Positions 27,670-35,875 of a DNA stretch of 64,000 nucleotides are shown in pieces (position 1 is the first letter of the stretch; every line of letters begins with the position of its first letter). This DNA is from Mycolicibacter algericus DSM 45454 (GTDB lineage Bacteria > Actinomycetota > Actinomycetes > Mycobacteriales > Mycobacteriaceae), in assembly GCF_002086455.1 (NCBI RefSeq), contig NZ_MVHC01000008.1, positions 62,001 to 126,000 on the forward strand, read 5' to 3'. A program made the position numbers and the translations under genes. Below the pieces are notes generated by a model, which was given only the letters and a program-made list of their open reading frames with translations, ran no database searches and was not told the origin of the DNA.

Positions 27670-29781
27670 CTACCGCGCGAACCGCCGTAACCGCAGGCTG
27701 TTGGTCACCACCAGAACCGACGACGCCGCCATCGCCGCACCGGCGATCATCGGGTTGAGCAACCCGGCCGCCGCCAGCGGAATCGCGGCGACGTTGTAGC
27801 CGAACGCCCAGACGAGGTTCTGCCGGATGATGCGCAACGTGCGCGCCGAGAGCCGCAGCGCGGTGGGGACCGTGCCCAGGTCACCGCGGACCAGGGTCAG
27901 GTCGCCGGCCTCGATGGCGGCGTCGGTGCCGGTGCCCATCGCCATCCCGATGTCGGCGGTGGCCAGCGCGACCGAGTCGTTGACGCCGTCGCCGACCATC
28001 GCCACCCGCCGGCCCTGCGCCTGCAGCTGCTTGACGGCGTCGGCCTTGTCGGTGGGCAACACGTTGGCGATGACATCGGCCGGGTCGATCCCGACCTCGC
28101 CGGCGACCTTGCGGGCCACGGCCGCGCCGTCGCCGGTGAGCAGCATCGGTGTGATGCCCATGGCCTTGAGCTCATCCACCGCCGCGGCGCTGCTCGATCG
28201 CACGGTGTCGGTCAGCGTGATGGTCCCCCGGGTCCGGCCGTCCCAGCAGACCTCGACGGCGGTCCCGGTCTCATGGGCGGCCGCCGATCGGGTGACCTCG
28301 ACCCGCACCCCGTCGACCACCCCGCTCACCCCGTGCCCGGTCCGGCTGGCGAACTCGCTCACCCGCCCGATGGGCAGCCCGGCCGCTTTGGCGCCGGCCA
28401 CGATGGCCGCGGCGATCGGATGCTCGGATCCGGATTCGACAGCGGCGGCGCGCGCCAGCACGGTGTCGGGGTTCTCGCCGCGGTCGACCGCGAGGCCGCC
28501 GACGGCCATCACGCCGGTGGTGACCGTTCCGGTCTTGTCGAATACGACGGTGTCGATGTCCTTGACGGCCTCGAGGACCTGCGGATTCTTGATCAGGATG
28601 CCCAGCTGCGCGCCGCGGCCGGTGCCGACCAGGATGGCGGTCGGGGTGGCCAGCCCCAGCGCGCACGGGCAAGCGATGATCAGCACCGCCACCGCGGCGG
28701 TGAACGCCGCCGCGGCGGATTGCCCGGCCAACAGCCACCCGGCGAGGGTGAGTGCGGCGATCACCAGCACCACCGGCACGAACACCGCCGACACCCGGTC
28801 GGCCAGCCGCTGGATCGACGCCTTGCCGGCCTGGGCGTCTGTGACCAGCTTGGCCATCCGGGCCAGCTGGGTGTCGGCGCCCACCTTGGTGGCGCGGACC
28901 AGCACCAGTCCGGTGGTGTTGAGTGACCCGCCCAAAACGTCGGCGCCGACTCCCACTTCTGTGGGCAGTGACTCACCGGTCATCGCCGAGGTGTCCAGCG
29001 CGGTGGCGCCGTCGATGACGACGCCGTCGGTGGCGATGCGCTCGCCCGGCCGGACCACGACGACATCACCCACCCGCAGGTCGGCGATCGGCACCCGGGT
29101 CTCCTTCAGCCCGTCCGGGCCGCGCCGCATCACCGCGGCGTCCTTGGCGCCGAGTTCCAGCAGTTCGCGTAGCGCCGCGCCCGCCGAACGTTTGGCGTGC
29201 GACTCGGCATAGCGGCCAGTCAACAGGAAGACGGTCACCACCGCCGCCACCTCGAAATACAGATGGCCGGCCCCGGTGAGGACCGCGACCGCCGACCACA
29301 ACAAGGCCGCCACGGTGCCCAGCGACACCAGGGTGTCCATGGTGGCGGCGCCATGGGCGGCGTTAGCCAGCGCGGCACGGTGGAACGGGTAGCCGCCCCA
29401 CACCACGATCGGGACCGTCAGCGCGAACACCACCCAGCCCCAGCCGCTGAACTGCCAGGCCGGCACCATCGACAGCGCCACCACCGGCGCGGCCAGCAGC
29501 GCCGAACCGATCAGCCGGGGACGCAGTTGCCCGGCCGGCACGTCAGCGTGTTCGGCCGGGTGCTCGTGCGCCGCACCGATCACCGCGGCCTGGTAGCCGG
29601 CCGATTCCACGGCCCGCAGCAGCTCATCGGCCGAGACGGTGTCGTCATGCTCGACGTGGGCGCGCTCAACCGCCAGATTCACCGTGGCGTGCACCCCGTC
29701 GAGCGCGTTCAGGCCGCGCTCCACCCGCGCCGCGCACGACGCACAGGTCATTCCGCGCAGTTCCAGGTCGGTGGTGATCAC
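27670..29781 (-). CDS. Cu(I)-translocating P1B-type ATPase
   Basis: 703 residues. One N-terminal heavy-metal domain with GMTCASCAARVE (Cys13, Cys16), eight membrane helices, the intramembrane CPCALGLATP site, phosphorylation motif DKTGTVTTG, and the Cu(I)-class signatures YN (GYN) and MAASS in the last two helices. This is the CtpA/CtpB type of mycobacteria, about 50 residues shorter than the M. tuberculosis proteins. It pumps Cu(I) out of the cytoplasm. The GTG start overlaps the TGA of a small membrane protein gene (GTGA), and a copper-type palindrome lies 10 nt upstream. Confidence 0.95.
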   Translation of the reverse strand: MITTDLELRGMTCASCAARVERGLNALDGVHATVNLAVERAHVEHDDTVSADELLRAVESAGYQAAVIGAAHEHPAEHADVPAGQLRPRLIGSALLAAPVVALSMVPAWQFSGWGWVVFALTVPIVVWGGYPFHRAALANAAHGAATMDTLVSLGTVAALLWSAVAVLTGAGHLYFEVAAVVTVFLLTGRYAESHAKRSAGAALRELLELGAKDAAVMRRGPDGLKETRVPIADLRVGDVVVVRPGERIATDGVVIDGATALDTSAMTGESLPTEVGVGADVLGGSLNTTGLVLVRATKVGADTQLARMAKLVTDAQAGKASIQRLADRVSAVFVPVVLVIAALTLAGWLLAGQSAAAAFTAAVAVLIIACPCALGLATPTAILVGTGRGAQLGILIKNPQVLEAVKDIDTVVFDKTGTVTTGVMAVGGLAVDRGENPDTVLARAAAVESGSEHPIAAAIVAGAKAAGLPIGRVSEFASRTGHGVSGVVDGVRVEVTRSAAAHETGTAVEVCWDGRTRGTITLTDTVRSSSAAAVDELKAMGITPMLLTGDGAAVARKVAGEVGIDPADVIANVLPTDKADAVKQLQAQGRRVAMVGDGVNDSVALATADIGMAMGTGTDAAIEAGDLTLVRGDLGTVPTALRLSARTLRIIRQNLVWAFGYNVAAIPLAAAGLLNPMIAGAAMAASSVLVVTNSLRLRRFAR

Positions 29782-30068
29782 CCCGTCGATGATACCCCCG
29801 CGGGGTATATGGGCTCCGATCGGCGACGGGCCCGGCGCAGCCGCGCCGTACCGATCACCGCCAGCACACCGGCGACCGTCGCCAACAGCAGCGCCAGCAG
29901 CAACATGCGCGGGTGGTAGGTCACCGAGGTGGTGGCCGGTTCACCGTCGATCACCGGCGCGACCAGGACCAGGTAGCGGACGTGCATCCAGCTCACGGCG
30001 CAGCCCAGCGCGGCGGCGCCGGCCAGGGTGAGCTCGGCGCACCCCCGGACGACCGGAGTGCTCACCAT
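29778..30068 (-). CDS. Small two-helix membrane protein upstream of the copper ATPase
   Basis: 96 residues with two hydrophobic helices (LTLAGAAALGCAVSWMHV and RMLLLALLLATVAGVLAVIG) and a basic tail. The extracytoplasmic loop includes VRYLVLVAPVIDGEPATT. ATG 30068 overlaps the stop of the DUF3093-like gene by 7 nt, and the stop overlaps the ATPase GTG by 4 nt, so the three genes are translationally chained. It resembles Rv0514 in size and position. Function unknown. Confidence 0.75.
   Translation of the reverse strand: MVSTPVVRGCAELTLAGAAALGCAVSWMHVRYLVLVAPVIDGEPATTSVTYHPRMLLLALLLATVAGVLAVIGTARLRRARRRSEPIYPAGVSSTG
29792..29808. promoter_or_regulatory. Perfect palindrome, candidate copper-sensor (CsoR/RicR-type) operator
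   Basis: ATACCCC (29792-29798), CGC, GGGGTAT (29802-29808) is a perfect inverted repeat that fits the TACCC-N5-GGGTA form recalled for mycobacterial copper-responsive repressors. It ends 10 nt before the GTG of the copper ATPase gene and lies inside the 3' end of the preceding small gene (codons for IYPAG). An internal, copper-inducible promoter for the ATPase is the simplest reading. Confidence 0.65.
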
Positions 30069-30616
30069 GACGATTCTTCGGCGTCGTCGTCGACGTCGGG
30101 CCGGGTGAGCTCGCCGGGCGGAATCGCCTCGGGAAGCAATTCGGTCAGCGCGGCACGCAGCCTGCGGTGATCCCGCGCCCAGGCCTGAACCGTGCGCCGC
30201 CCGCTCAGCCGCAGCCCGATGCCCACCCGACGGCGTGGCACCCCGCTCAACTCGCCCAGCGCCCGGGATTCCTGCCACTTCTCCGGTTGGGCTTTGCCCC
30301 AGCCGGTCGGCCGCTTGGCCTCGGGGTAGATCATCACGATCTCGGCGATCCGCAGGGTTTCGGTGCCCTGCCGCAGGGTGTCCCGGGTGAGCTCGACGGA
30401 GGTGTGGATCCGCGCCGCCTTCACCTGAATGGCGAGCATGCCGGAGACCAGCCCCATCATGATGGCCGGGATCACCGGCTGGAACTCACCGCCGCCGGAG
30501 TTCTGGATCAGCAGCAACAGTCCGCCGGCGACCGGGCCGAACAGCACCCAATACCAACTGGCACCGCATTCGAAGAACAGCGGTGCGGACGGTGCCGTCG
30601 GCTCGGGTTCAGACAT
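30062..30616 (-). CDS. DUF3093-like membrane protein
   Basis: 184 residues. Two hydrophobic helices near the start (WYWVLFGPVAGGLLLLIQ and VIPAIMMGLVSGMLAIQV) are followed by a cytoplasmic domain of about 110 residues with TLRIAEIVMIYPEAKRPTGW, a layout typical of DUF3093 proteins. Position and size fit Rv0513, which follows hemB in M. tuberculosis. It is separated from the PHP gene by 46 nt and overlaps the next small gene by 7 nt. Function unknown. Confidence 0.75.
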   Translation of the reverse strand: MSEPEPTAPSAPLFFECGASWYWVLFGPVAGGLLLLIQNSGGGEFQPVIPAIMMGLVSGMLAIQVKAARIHTSVELTRDTLRQGTETLRIAEIVMIYPEAKRPTGWGKAQPEKWQESRALGELSGVPRRRVGIGLRLSGRRTVQAWARDHRRLRAALTELLPEAIPPGELTRPDVDDDAEESSW

Positions 30617-30662
30617 GTCGGGTCAGCCTAACGCGGTTACCGGGCCGCCCGGCGCGGGACTC

Positions 30663-31667
30663 TCAGGCCGTCGCCCAGGCCAGCAGGTCCTCGACCGGCC
30701 ACGTGTTGACAATCCGCTCGATCGCAATCTCGGCGTCAAGCGCGCGCTGGGCGCCGAAGCCGAGGAAGTCGAGCTGGCCCGGGGCATGTGCGTCAGTGTC
30801 AATGCTGAACAGACACCCCACCTCGTGCGCGAGATGCATTAGTCGGGTTGGTGGGTCGCGTCGTTCCGGGCGGCAGTTGATCTCCACTGCGGTGTTGTGC
30901 TCGCGGCAGGCGGTGAACACCGCCTCGGCATCGAACTGTGACTCCGCCCGTCGGCCGCGCCCACCGGTCACCAGCCGCCCGGTGCAGTGCCCGAGCACGT
31001 TGACCCGCGGATCGGAGACCGCGCGCACCATCCGCCGCGTCATCGCGCCCGACTCCATCGCCAGCTTGGAGTGCACGCTGGCGACCACGATGTCGAGTCG
31101 CTCCAGTAACTCGGGCTCCTGATCCAGGCTGCCGTCGTCGAGGATGTCGACCTCGATGCCGGTCAGGATCCGCAGCGGCGCAAAGTGCTCCCGCAGCCCG
31201 TCGATCACCTCGAGTTGGTGGCGTAACCGCTGCGGTGAGAGTCCGTTGGCGATGGTCAGCCGCGGAGAATGATCAGTCAGCGCGCAGTAGTCATGCCCCA
31301 GCGCCACCGCGGTGGTCATCATCTCCTCGATCGGCGCTGAGCCGTCCGACCAGTCCGAATGCAGATGCAGGTCCCCGCGCAACGCCGCGCGCAACACCCC
31401 ACCACCCAGATCCGCCGCCTCGTCGCGCAATCGCACCAGGGTGTCGGGCTGCCCACCGGCCCAGGCCTGCGCAATCACCGCGGCGGTCTTCGGTCCGATG
31501 CCAGGCAGAGACTGCCAGCTCTCGGCCACGCCATGGCGGCGCCGCTCGTCGTCGCCCAGGGCCTCGATGACGTCGGCGGCGCGGCGATAGGCCATCACCC
31601 GACGCGGGTCCTCGCGGGCCCGGTCCTTGTAGAACGCGATCTGGCGCAGTGCCTCCACCGGATCCAT
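30663..31667 (-). CDS. PHP-domain phosphoesterase with helix-hairpin-helix (PolX C-terminal type)
   Basis: About 334 residues. The N-terminal 90 contain a PolX-like helical segment and the HhH motif LPGIGPKTAAVIAQAW; residues 95 onward form a PHP domain with metal ligands in DLHLHSDWSDG, ALTDHSPRL, GIEVDIL, DIVVASVHSK, GHCTGR and DTDAHAP. This equals the C-terminal part of bacterial DNA polymerase X without the nucleotidyl transferase core. It may act as a DNA 3'-phosphatase/exonuclease or a small phosphatase. ATG 31667 is used; a GTG lies one codon above. Confidence 0.88.
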   Translation of the reverse strand: MDPVEALRQIAFYKDRAREDPRRVMAYRRAADVIEALGDDERRRHGVAESWQSLPGIGPKTAAVIAQAWAGGQPDTLVRLRDEAADLGGGVLRAALRGDLHLHSDWSDGSAPIEEMMTTAVALGHDYCALTDHSPRLTIANGLSPQRLRHQLEVIDGLREHFAPLRILTGIEVDILDDGSLDQEPELLERLDIVVASVHSKLAMESGAMTRRMVRAVSDPRVNVLGHCTGRLVTGGRGRRAESQFDAEAVFTACREHNTAVEINCRPERRDPPTRLMHLAHEVGCLFSIDTDAHAPGQLDFLGFGAQRALDAEIAIERIVNTWPVEDLLAWATA

Positions 31668-31689
31668 CACCCCAGTCTGCCGCGACCGG

Positions 31690-32130
31690 TTACCGGGTCA
31701 GGTACTCCTGGGCGTCGGAGCGGTGCAGCAGGAAGGTCCCGGCGGCGATCAGCACCGATCCGACGATGCCGGTGACCGCGATGGTCACCGCGACCGCCGG
31801 CCTCGGATCGGGGTGTGACAGCCCGCTCATCGCGTACGCCACCGACGCGATCGCTCCGCCGGTCAACACGGTGCGGGCCCACCGGTACCCGGAGCGCATC
31901 AGCACCAGGAAGGTCGCCACCACCACGACCATCACCAACGCGGTCAAGCCGATGATCGGGTAAGTCACCGGCATCTCGGCGAGTTCCGGGGCAACCAGCA
32001 GGCTCACCACGTATCCGGTCGTCATCAACGGCAGCGCGGACAGCCAGAGCCAGAACCCGGTGTCGACATCGGCCGGCCGGGCGGGCCGGGTCGCCGCCGG
32101 TGGCTGCGACCCGACATCCGGACCCGTCAT
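31690..32130 (-). CDS. Four-helix membrane protein coupled to hemB
   Basis: 146 residues with four hydrophobic helices (WLWLSALPLMTTGYVVSLLV, YPIIGLTALVMVVVVATFLV, RTVLTGGAIASVAYAMSGLS, AVAVTIAVTGIVGSVLIAAG) and short termini. No enzyme motif. Its ATG overlaps the hemB stop by 3 nt (ATGA), so it is translated after HemB. Function unknown. Confidence 0.82.
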   Translation of the reverse strand: MTGPDVGSQPPAATRPARPADVDTGFWLWLSALPLMTTGYVVSLLVAPELAEMPVTYPIIGLTALVMVVVVATFLVLMRSGYRWARTVLTGGAIASVAYAMSGLSHPDPRPAVAVTIAVTGIVGSVLIAAGTFLLHRSDAQEYLTR

Positions 32131-33098
32131 GCCAGCCAGCCGGCCGCGTCGACCGCCCAGTAGCTCAGCACGATGTCGGCGCCGGCGCGCCGGATGCCGA
32201 TCAGCGACTCGAGCGCGGCGGCCCGCCCGTCGATCCAGCCGTTGGCCGCGGCAGCGGCGATCATCGCGTACTCCCCGGACACCTGGTAGGCGGCGACCGG
32301 GACCGGGGAGAGATCCGCGGCAGCCGCGATCACGTCCAGGTAGCTCATGGCGGGTTTGACCATGACGATGTCGGCGCCCTGGGCGAGATCGAGGGCTACC
32401 TCGCGCAGTGCCTCGCGGGCATTGCCCGGCTCCTGCTGGTAGCTGCGGCGGTCGCCTTGCAGACTGGAGGCGACCGCGTCGCGGAACGGGCCGTAGAACG
32501 CCGACGCGAATTTCGCCGCGTAGGCCAGGATCACCACGTCGCTGTGCCCGGCGGCATCCAGCCCGTCGCGGATGGCGGCGACCTGGCCGTCCATCATCCC
32601 GCTGGGACTGACCACGTGTGCGCCGGACTCCGCTTGTGCCACCGCCAGCTCCACGTAGCGCTCCACGGTCGCGTCGTTGTCGATGCGGCCGCGGTCGTCG
32701 AGCACGCCGCAGTGGCCATGGTCGGTGAACTCGTCCAGGCAGGTGTCGGCCATCAACACGGTGGCGTCCCCGAGATCAGCGGCCAGCTCCCGCAACGCGG
32801 TGTTGAGGATCCCGTCGCGGTCGATGCCCGCGGCGCCGGTGGCGTCCTTGTCCGCCTCGGCCGGAACGCCGAACAGCATCAGGCCGCCCACCCCCGCGGC
32901 CACCGCGTCGGCGGCCGCGGCCCGCAGCGAATCGCGGGTGTGCTGGTAGACACCGGGCATAGAAGGGATGGGGCGAGCTTCCGTTATCCCGTCGGCGACG
33001 AACATCGGCAGCACCAGATGCCTTGGCTCCAAAGAGGTCTCGGCCACCAGCCGGCGCAGCGCCGGCGTGGACCGCAGCCTGCGCGGACGCTCGATCAT
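32127..33098 (-). CDS. hemB: Delta-aminolevulinic acid dehydratase (porphobilinogen synthase)
   Basis: 323 residues. Condenses two aminolevulinates to porphobilinogen. The Schiff-base lysines are in ILAYAAKFASAFYGPFR and DIVMVKPAMSYLD. The metal loop reads DTCLDEFTDHGHCGVL, with two of the three zinc cysteines and Asp at the middle position, so metal use may be mixed Zn/Mg (inference). The start ATG 33098 matches the family N-terminus (RPRRLRST). No clear ribosome-binding site; instead a 63-nt hairpin ends 1 nt before the start. Confidence 0.95.
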   Translation of the reverse strand: MIERPRRLRSTPALRRLVAETSLEPRHLVLPMFVADGITEARPIPSMPGVYQHTRDSLRAAAADAVAAGVGGLMLFGVPAEADKDATGAAGIDRDGILNTALRELAADLGDATVLMADTCLDEFTDHGHCGVLDDRGRIDNDATVERYVELAVAQAESGAHVVSPSGMMDGQVAAIRDGLDAAGHSDVVILAYAAKFASAFYGPFRDAVASSLQGDRRSYQQEPGNAREALREVALDLAQGADIVMVKPAMSYLDVIAAAADLSPVPVAAYQVSGEYAMIAAAAANGWIDGRAAALESLIGIRRAGADIVLSYWAVDAAGWLA

Positions 33099-33099
33099 G

Positions 33100-33162
33100 C
33101 GTTGACGCTGCGGTGAGGGCGGACGCTACTCGCACTTCTCCGCCGTGGACGCAGCGTCAACG
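33100..33162 (-). repeat. Long hairpin abutting the hemB start codon
   Basis: Outer perfect 13-bp arms 33100-33112 (CGTTGACGCTGCG on the plus strand) and 33150-33162, with an inner 6-bp stem GGCGGA (33118-33123)/TCCGCC (33139-33144). It fills most of the 91-nt gap between hemD and hemB and stops 1 nt before the hemB ATG. It could be a mobile palindromic element, an attenuator, or a structure limiting hemB translation. Confidence 0.6.
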
Positions 33163-33189
33163 TGAGACAGGTCATCGCCGCACTCGCGA

Positions 33190-34890
33190 TCAGCGCCGGC
33201 GGCTCTTCTTGCGCGGCGGCGGCAGGGCGCCCTCGGCACGCAACCGGGCGGCGTGCTCGGCCAGCGCGTCGACCAGCGGACCGACCGCGGCCGTCTCGGG
33301 CTGCACGTCGACCCGCAACCCGAATTCCGCTGCCGTCTCGGCGGTCTTGGGGCCGATGCAGGCCACGATCGTGCGGGCGTGCGGCTTGCCGGCGATGCCG
33401 ACCAGGTTGCGCACCGTGGAACTCGACGTGAAGCACACCGCGTCGAATCCGCCGGTCTTGATCATCTCCCGGATGGTCGCCGGCGGCGGGGCGGCCCGCA
33501 CCGTGCGGTAGGCGGTGACGTCCTCGATCTCCCAACCCCGCTCACGCAGCCCCTCGGCCAGCGTCTCGGTGGCGATGTCGGCGCGCGGCAGCAGCACCCG
33601 GTTCACCGGATCGAAAACGTCGTCGTAGGGCGGGAATTCGTCGAGCAGGCCCAGCGAGGACTGCTCCCCGGCGGGCACCAGCTCGGGGCTGATCCCGAAC
33701 GCCCGGACCCGCTCGGCGGTCGCTTCGCCGACACAGGCGATCTTCACCCCGGAGAATGCGCGGGCGTCCAGCCCGAATTCACCGAACTTCTCCCACACCG
33801 CACGGACCGCGTTGGTCGAGGTGAACACCACCCACTGGTAGCGGCCGTCGACCAAACCCTTGACGGCCCTTTCCATCTGGGCTGGGCTGCGCGGCGGTTC
33901 CACGGCGATGGTGGGCACCTCGACAGGCGAGGCGCCGTGCCCGACCAGCTTCTCGCTCATCTCGCCGGCCTGATCCTTGGTGCGCGGCACCAGCACCGTC
34001 CAGCCGTACAGCGCGCGGCTCTCCCACCAGTTCAGCTTGGCCCGGTTGTTCACCGTCTTGCCGATGGTCACCACCAATGGACCGGCGGCGGTCTCCTGAC
34101 CGTTGGGCAGGATGACCGGGTCGATGCTGGCCAGCGACGCCGGGTCGGTCAGTGCGCTGAGGCTGGCCTCCACCGAGCGCTGTGCGCAGGTGGTGCCCGA
34201 GGTGGTGACCACGCACGGGGTGGCGTCCGCGAGGCCGTATTCGATCAGCGTGCGGGCCGCCTCGGGCAGGTGCGAGGTGGTGGCCTGCAGGATCAGCGGG
34301 CCCGGGGCCGCAGCCAGGGCGGCCCAGTCGACGTGCGGGTCGCGGACGTCGGCAACGGTGTGCGACGAGCCGAGCGGCAGGCCGGCGTAGGTGGGCACCG
34401 CGCTGGTGGCGGGCAGTCCCGGCACGATCTCGAACTGCACGGTGGTGCGGGCTACCGCGTTGACCTCGGTGATGACGGAGTCGACGGACAGCGGGTCGCC
34501 GGCCACCAGACGCACCACGTCGGCGCCGGAGCGCGCCTCGGCGGTCAGGATCTTGGCCACCTCGGCCGGTTCGCCCAGTGCGGGACGGATGTCGGGCCCG
34601 CCCGGGACGGTCGCGGCGGCGTCTTCGGCGCCGGCGGCGCCTTCCTCGGCCGTATCGGTCTTGTCCGCCTTGGGGTCCGGCGGCACCGGCCCGGCGATCG
34701 GGGGCAGGTCCGTGCCGACCAGCCCCAGCACCGCCTCGGGCACGTCGGGGTCGACGAACACCAGCGCGGCGTTCGTCAGCGCCGTCCGCGCCCGCGCCGT
34801 CAGCAGGCCCGGGTCACCCGGACCCGAACCGACGAACACAATGCGGCCCGGCTTGGGCTTCTGCCCTCGCACGCTCACTTGGCGAGCCAT
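33190..34890 (-). CDS. hemD: Bifunctional HemD: uroporphyrinogen-III synthase with N-terminal SUMT-like domain
   Basis: 566 residues. The N-terminal half is a tetrapyrrole-methylase fold beginning GRIVFVGSGPGDPGLLTARA; its second motif reads VVRLVAGDPLSVDSVITEV instead of the usual RLKGGDPFxFGRGxEE, and an acidic insertion of about 45 residues (near 60-105) precedes it, so SAM methylation at C2/C7 is uncertain. Residues about 300-545 form HemD, closing hydroxymethylbilane to uroporphyrinogen III (WTVLVPRTKDQAGEMSEKL, then FTSSSTVRNLVG). A basic tail PPPRKKSRRR ends the protein. Fused forms are normal in mycobacteria (Rv0511). Confidence 0.92.
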   Translation of the reverse strand: MARQVSVRGQKPKPGRIVFVGSGPGDPGLLTARARTALTNAALVFVDPDVPEAVLGLVGTDLPPIAGPVPPDPKADKTDTAEEGAAGAEDAAATVPGGPDIRPALGEPAEVAKILTAEARSGADVVRLVAGDPLSVDSVITEVNAVARTTVQFEIVPGLPATSAVPTYAGLPLGSSHTVADVRDPHVDWAALAAAPGPLILQATTSHLPEAARTLIEYGLADATPCVVTTSGTTCAQRSVEASLSALTDPASLASIDPVILPNGQETAAGPLVVTIGKTVNNRAKLNWWESRALYGWTVLVPRTKDQAGEMSEKLVGHGASPVEVPTIAVEPPRSPAQMERAVKGLVDGRYQWVVFTSTNAVRAVWEKFGEFGLDARAFSGVKIACVGEATAERVRAFGISPELVPAGEQSSLGLLDEFPPYDDVFDPVNRVLLPRADIATETLAEGLRERGWEIEDVTAYRTVRAAPPPATIREMIKTGGFDAVCFTSSSTVRNLVGIAGKPHARTIVACIGPKTAETAAEFGLRVDVQPETAAVGPLVDALAEHAARLRAEGALPPPRKKSRRR

Positions 34891-34934
34891 TCCCTACTCC
34901 CAGTCACTTCAGCCACTTCCGAACGCGGCTGTCT

Positions 34935-35870
34935 TCACCGCGCGTCCGACATGAGCTCGCGCGCACCCAACTCGAACAGTTCCGCCGCGACCGACACGCC
35001 CAATTCCCGGGCTCGGTCCGGACTGCCGATGCCGGACGCGCGGATCACGTCGGATCCGTCCAGCGCCGCCACGCAACTGCGCAGCGACAGCTCTTCGAAG
35101 ACCCGGCCGTCCTCATCGATCGACTCGACCACCTCGGCGATCGCGCCCACCGGTGCGGAACAACCCGCCTCCAGTTCGGCGAGCAGGGTCCGCTCCGCGG
35201 TAACCGCCTGGCGGGTGTCGGTGTCATCCAACTCCGCCAGCAACGCCGCCAGCCCGGTATCGCCGGCGCGGCACTCCACCGCGAGCGCACCTTGGGCCGG
35301 AGCCGGCAACATCTGCACCGGCTCCAGCGTCTCGGTGATCGCGTCGAGGCGTCCGATACGGGCCAAACCCGCTCGGGCTACCACGATGGCGTCGAGTTCT
35401 CCGCTGCTTACCCTGTTCAACCTGGTATCTAGGTTGCCTCGTAGGGGGCGAATTTCCAAACCGAGACCCAGTGCTCTAAGCTGTGCGGCCCTTCGCGGCG
35501 ACGAAGTGCCCAGCCGGGCGCCCGCCGGCAACTCCCCCAACACCAAACCGTCCCGCGCCACCAGTGCGTCCCGGGGGTCCTCGCGCGCCGGAACCGCGGG
35601 CAGCAGAAACCGCGGGTCATCGGCGGTGGGCAGGTCCTTGTGCGAGTGCACCGCGGCGTCGACCCGGCCGTCGAGAATTGCCTCGCGCAGCGCGGCGGTG
35701 AACACCCCCACCCCGAGGTCGGCGATCGGTCCCGACGAACGGTCCCCGATGGTGCTGATCATGACCAGTTCCGCGGGGTGTCCGGCGGCCACCAGAGCGT
35801 CACGAACGGTCCCGGCCTGAGTGGTGGCCAGCAAGCTGGCCCGGGTACCGATACGGATTAGTTCTCCCAA
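34935..35870 (-). CDS. hemC: Porphobilinogen deaminase (hydroxymethylbilane synthase)
   Basis: About 311 residues. Polymerises four porphobilinogens on a dipyrromethane cofactor; the cofactor Cys is in [17 protein letters not shown]. Other hallmarks are [28 protein letters not shown] and [15 protein letters not shown]. The start is hard to place: TTG 35870, 5 nt after the hemA stop, is the only candidate in frame before the conserved [16 protein letters not shown]; a GGGAGA lies just after it, so a rarer start a few codons downstream cannot be excluded. Confidence 0.93.
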   Translation of the reverse strand: MGELIRIGTRASLLATTQAGTVRDALVAAGHPAELVMISTIGDRSSGPIADLGVGVFTAALREAILDGRVDAAVHSHKDLPTADDPRFLLPAVPAREDPRDALVARDGLVLGELPAGARLGTSSPRRAAQLRALGLGLEIRPLRGNLDTRLNRVSSGELDAIVVARAGLARIGRLDAITETLEPVQMLPAPAQGALAVECRAGDTGLAALLAELDDTDTRQAVTAERTLLAELEAGCSAPVGAIAEVVESIDEDGRVFEELSLRSCVAALDGSDVIRASGIGSPDRARELGVSVAAELFELGARELMSDAR

Positions 35871-35875
35871 AACGT

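Noticed and set aside
33253-35820. An 855-codon plus-strand frame opposite hemC and hemD
   Set aside because: Both hem genes show family motifs throughout; the antisense product resembles nothing and changes composition where the coding genes change.
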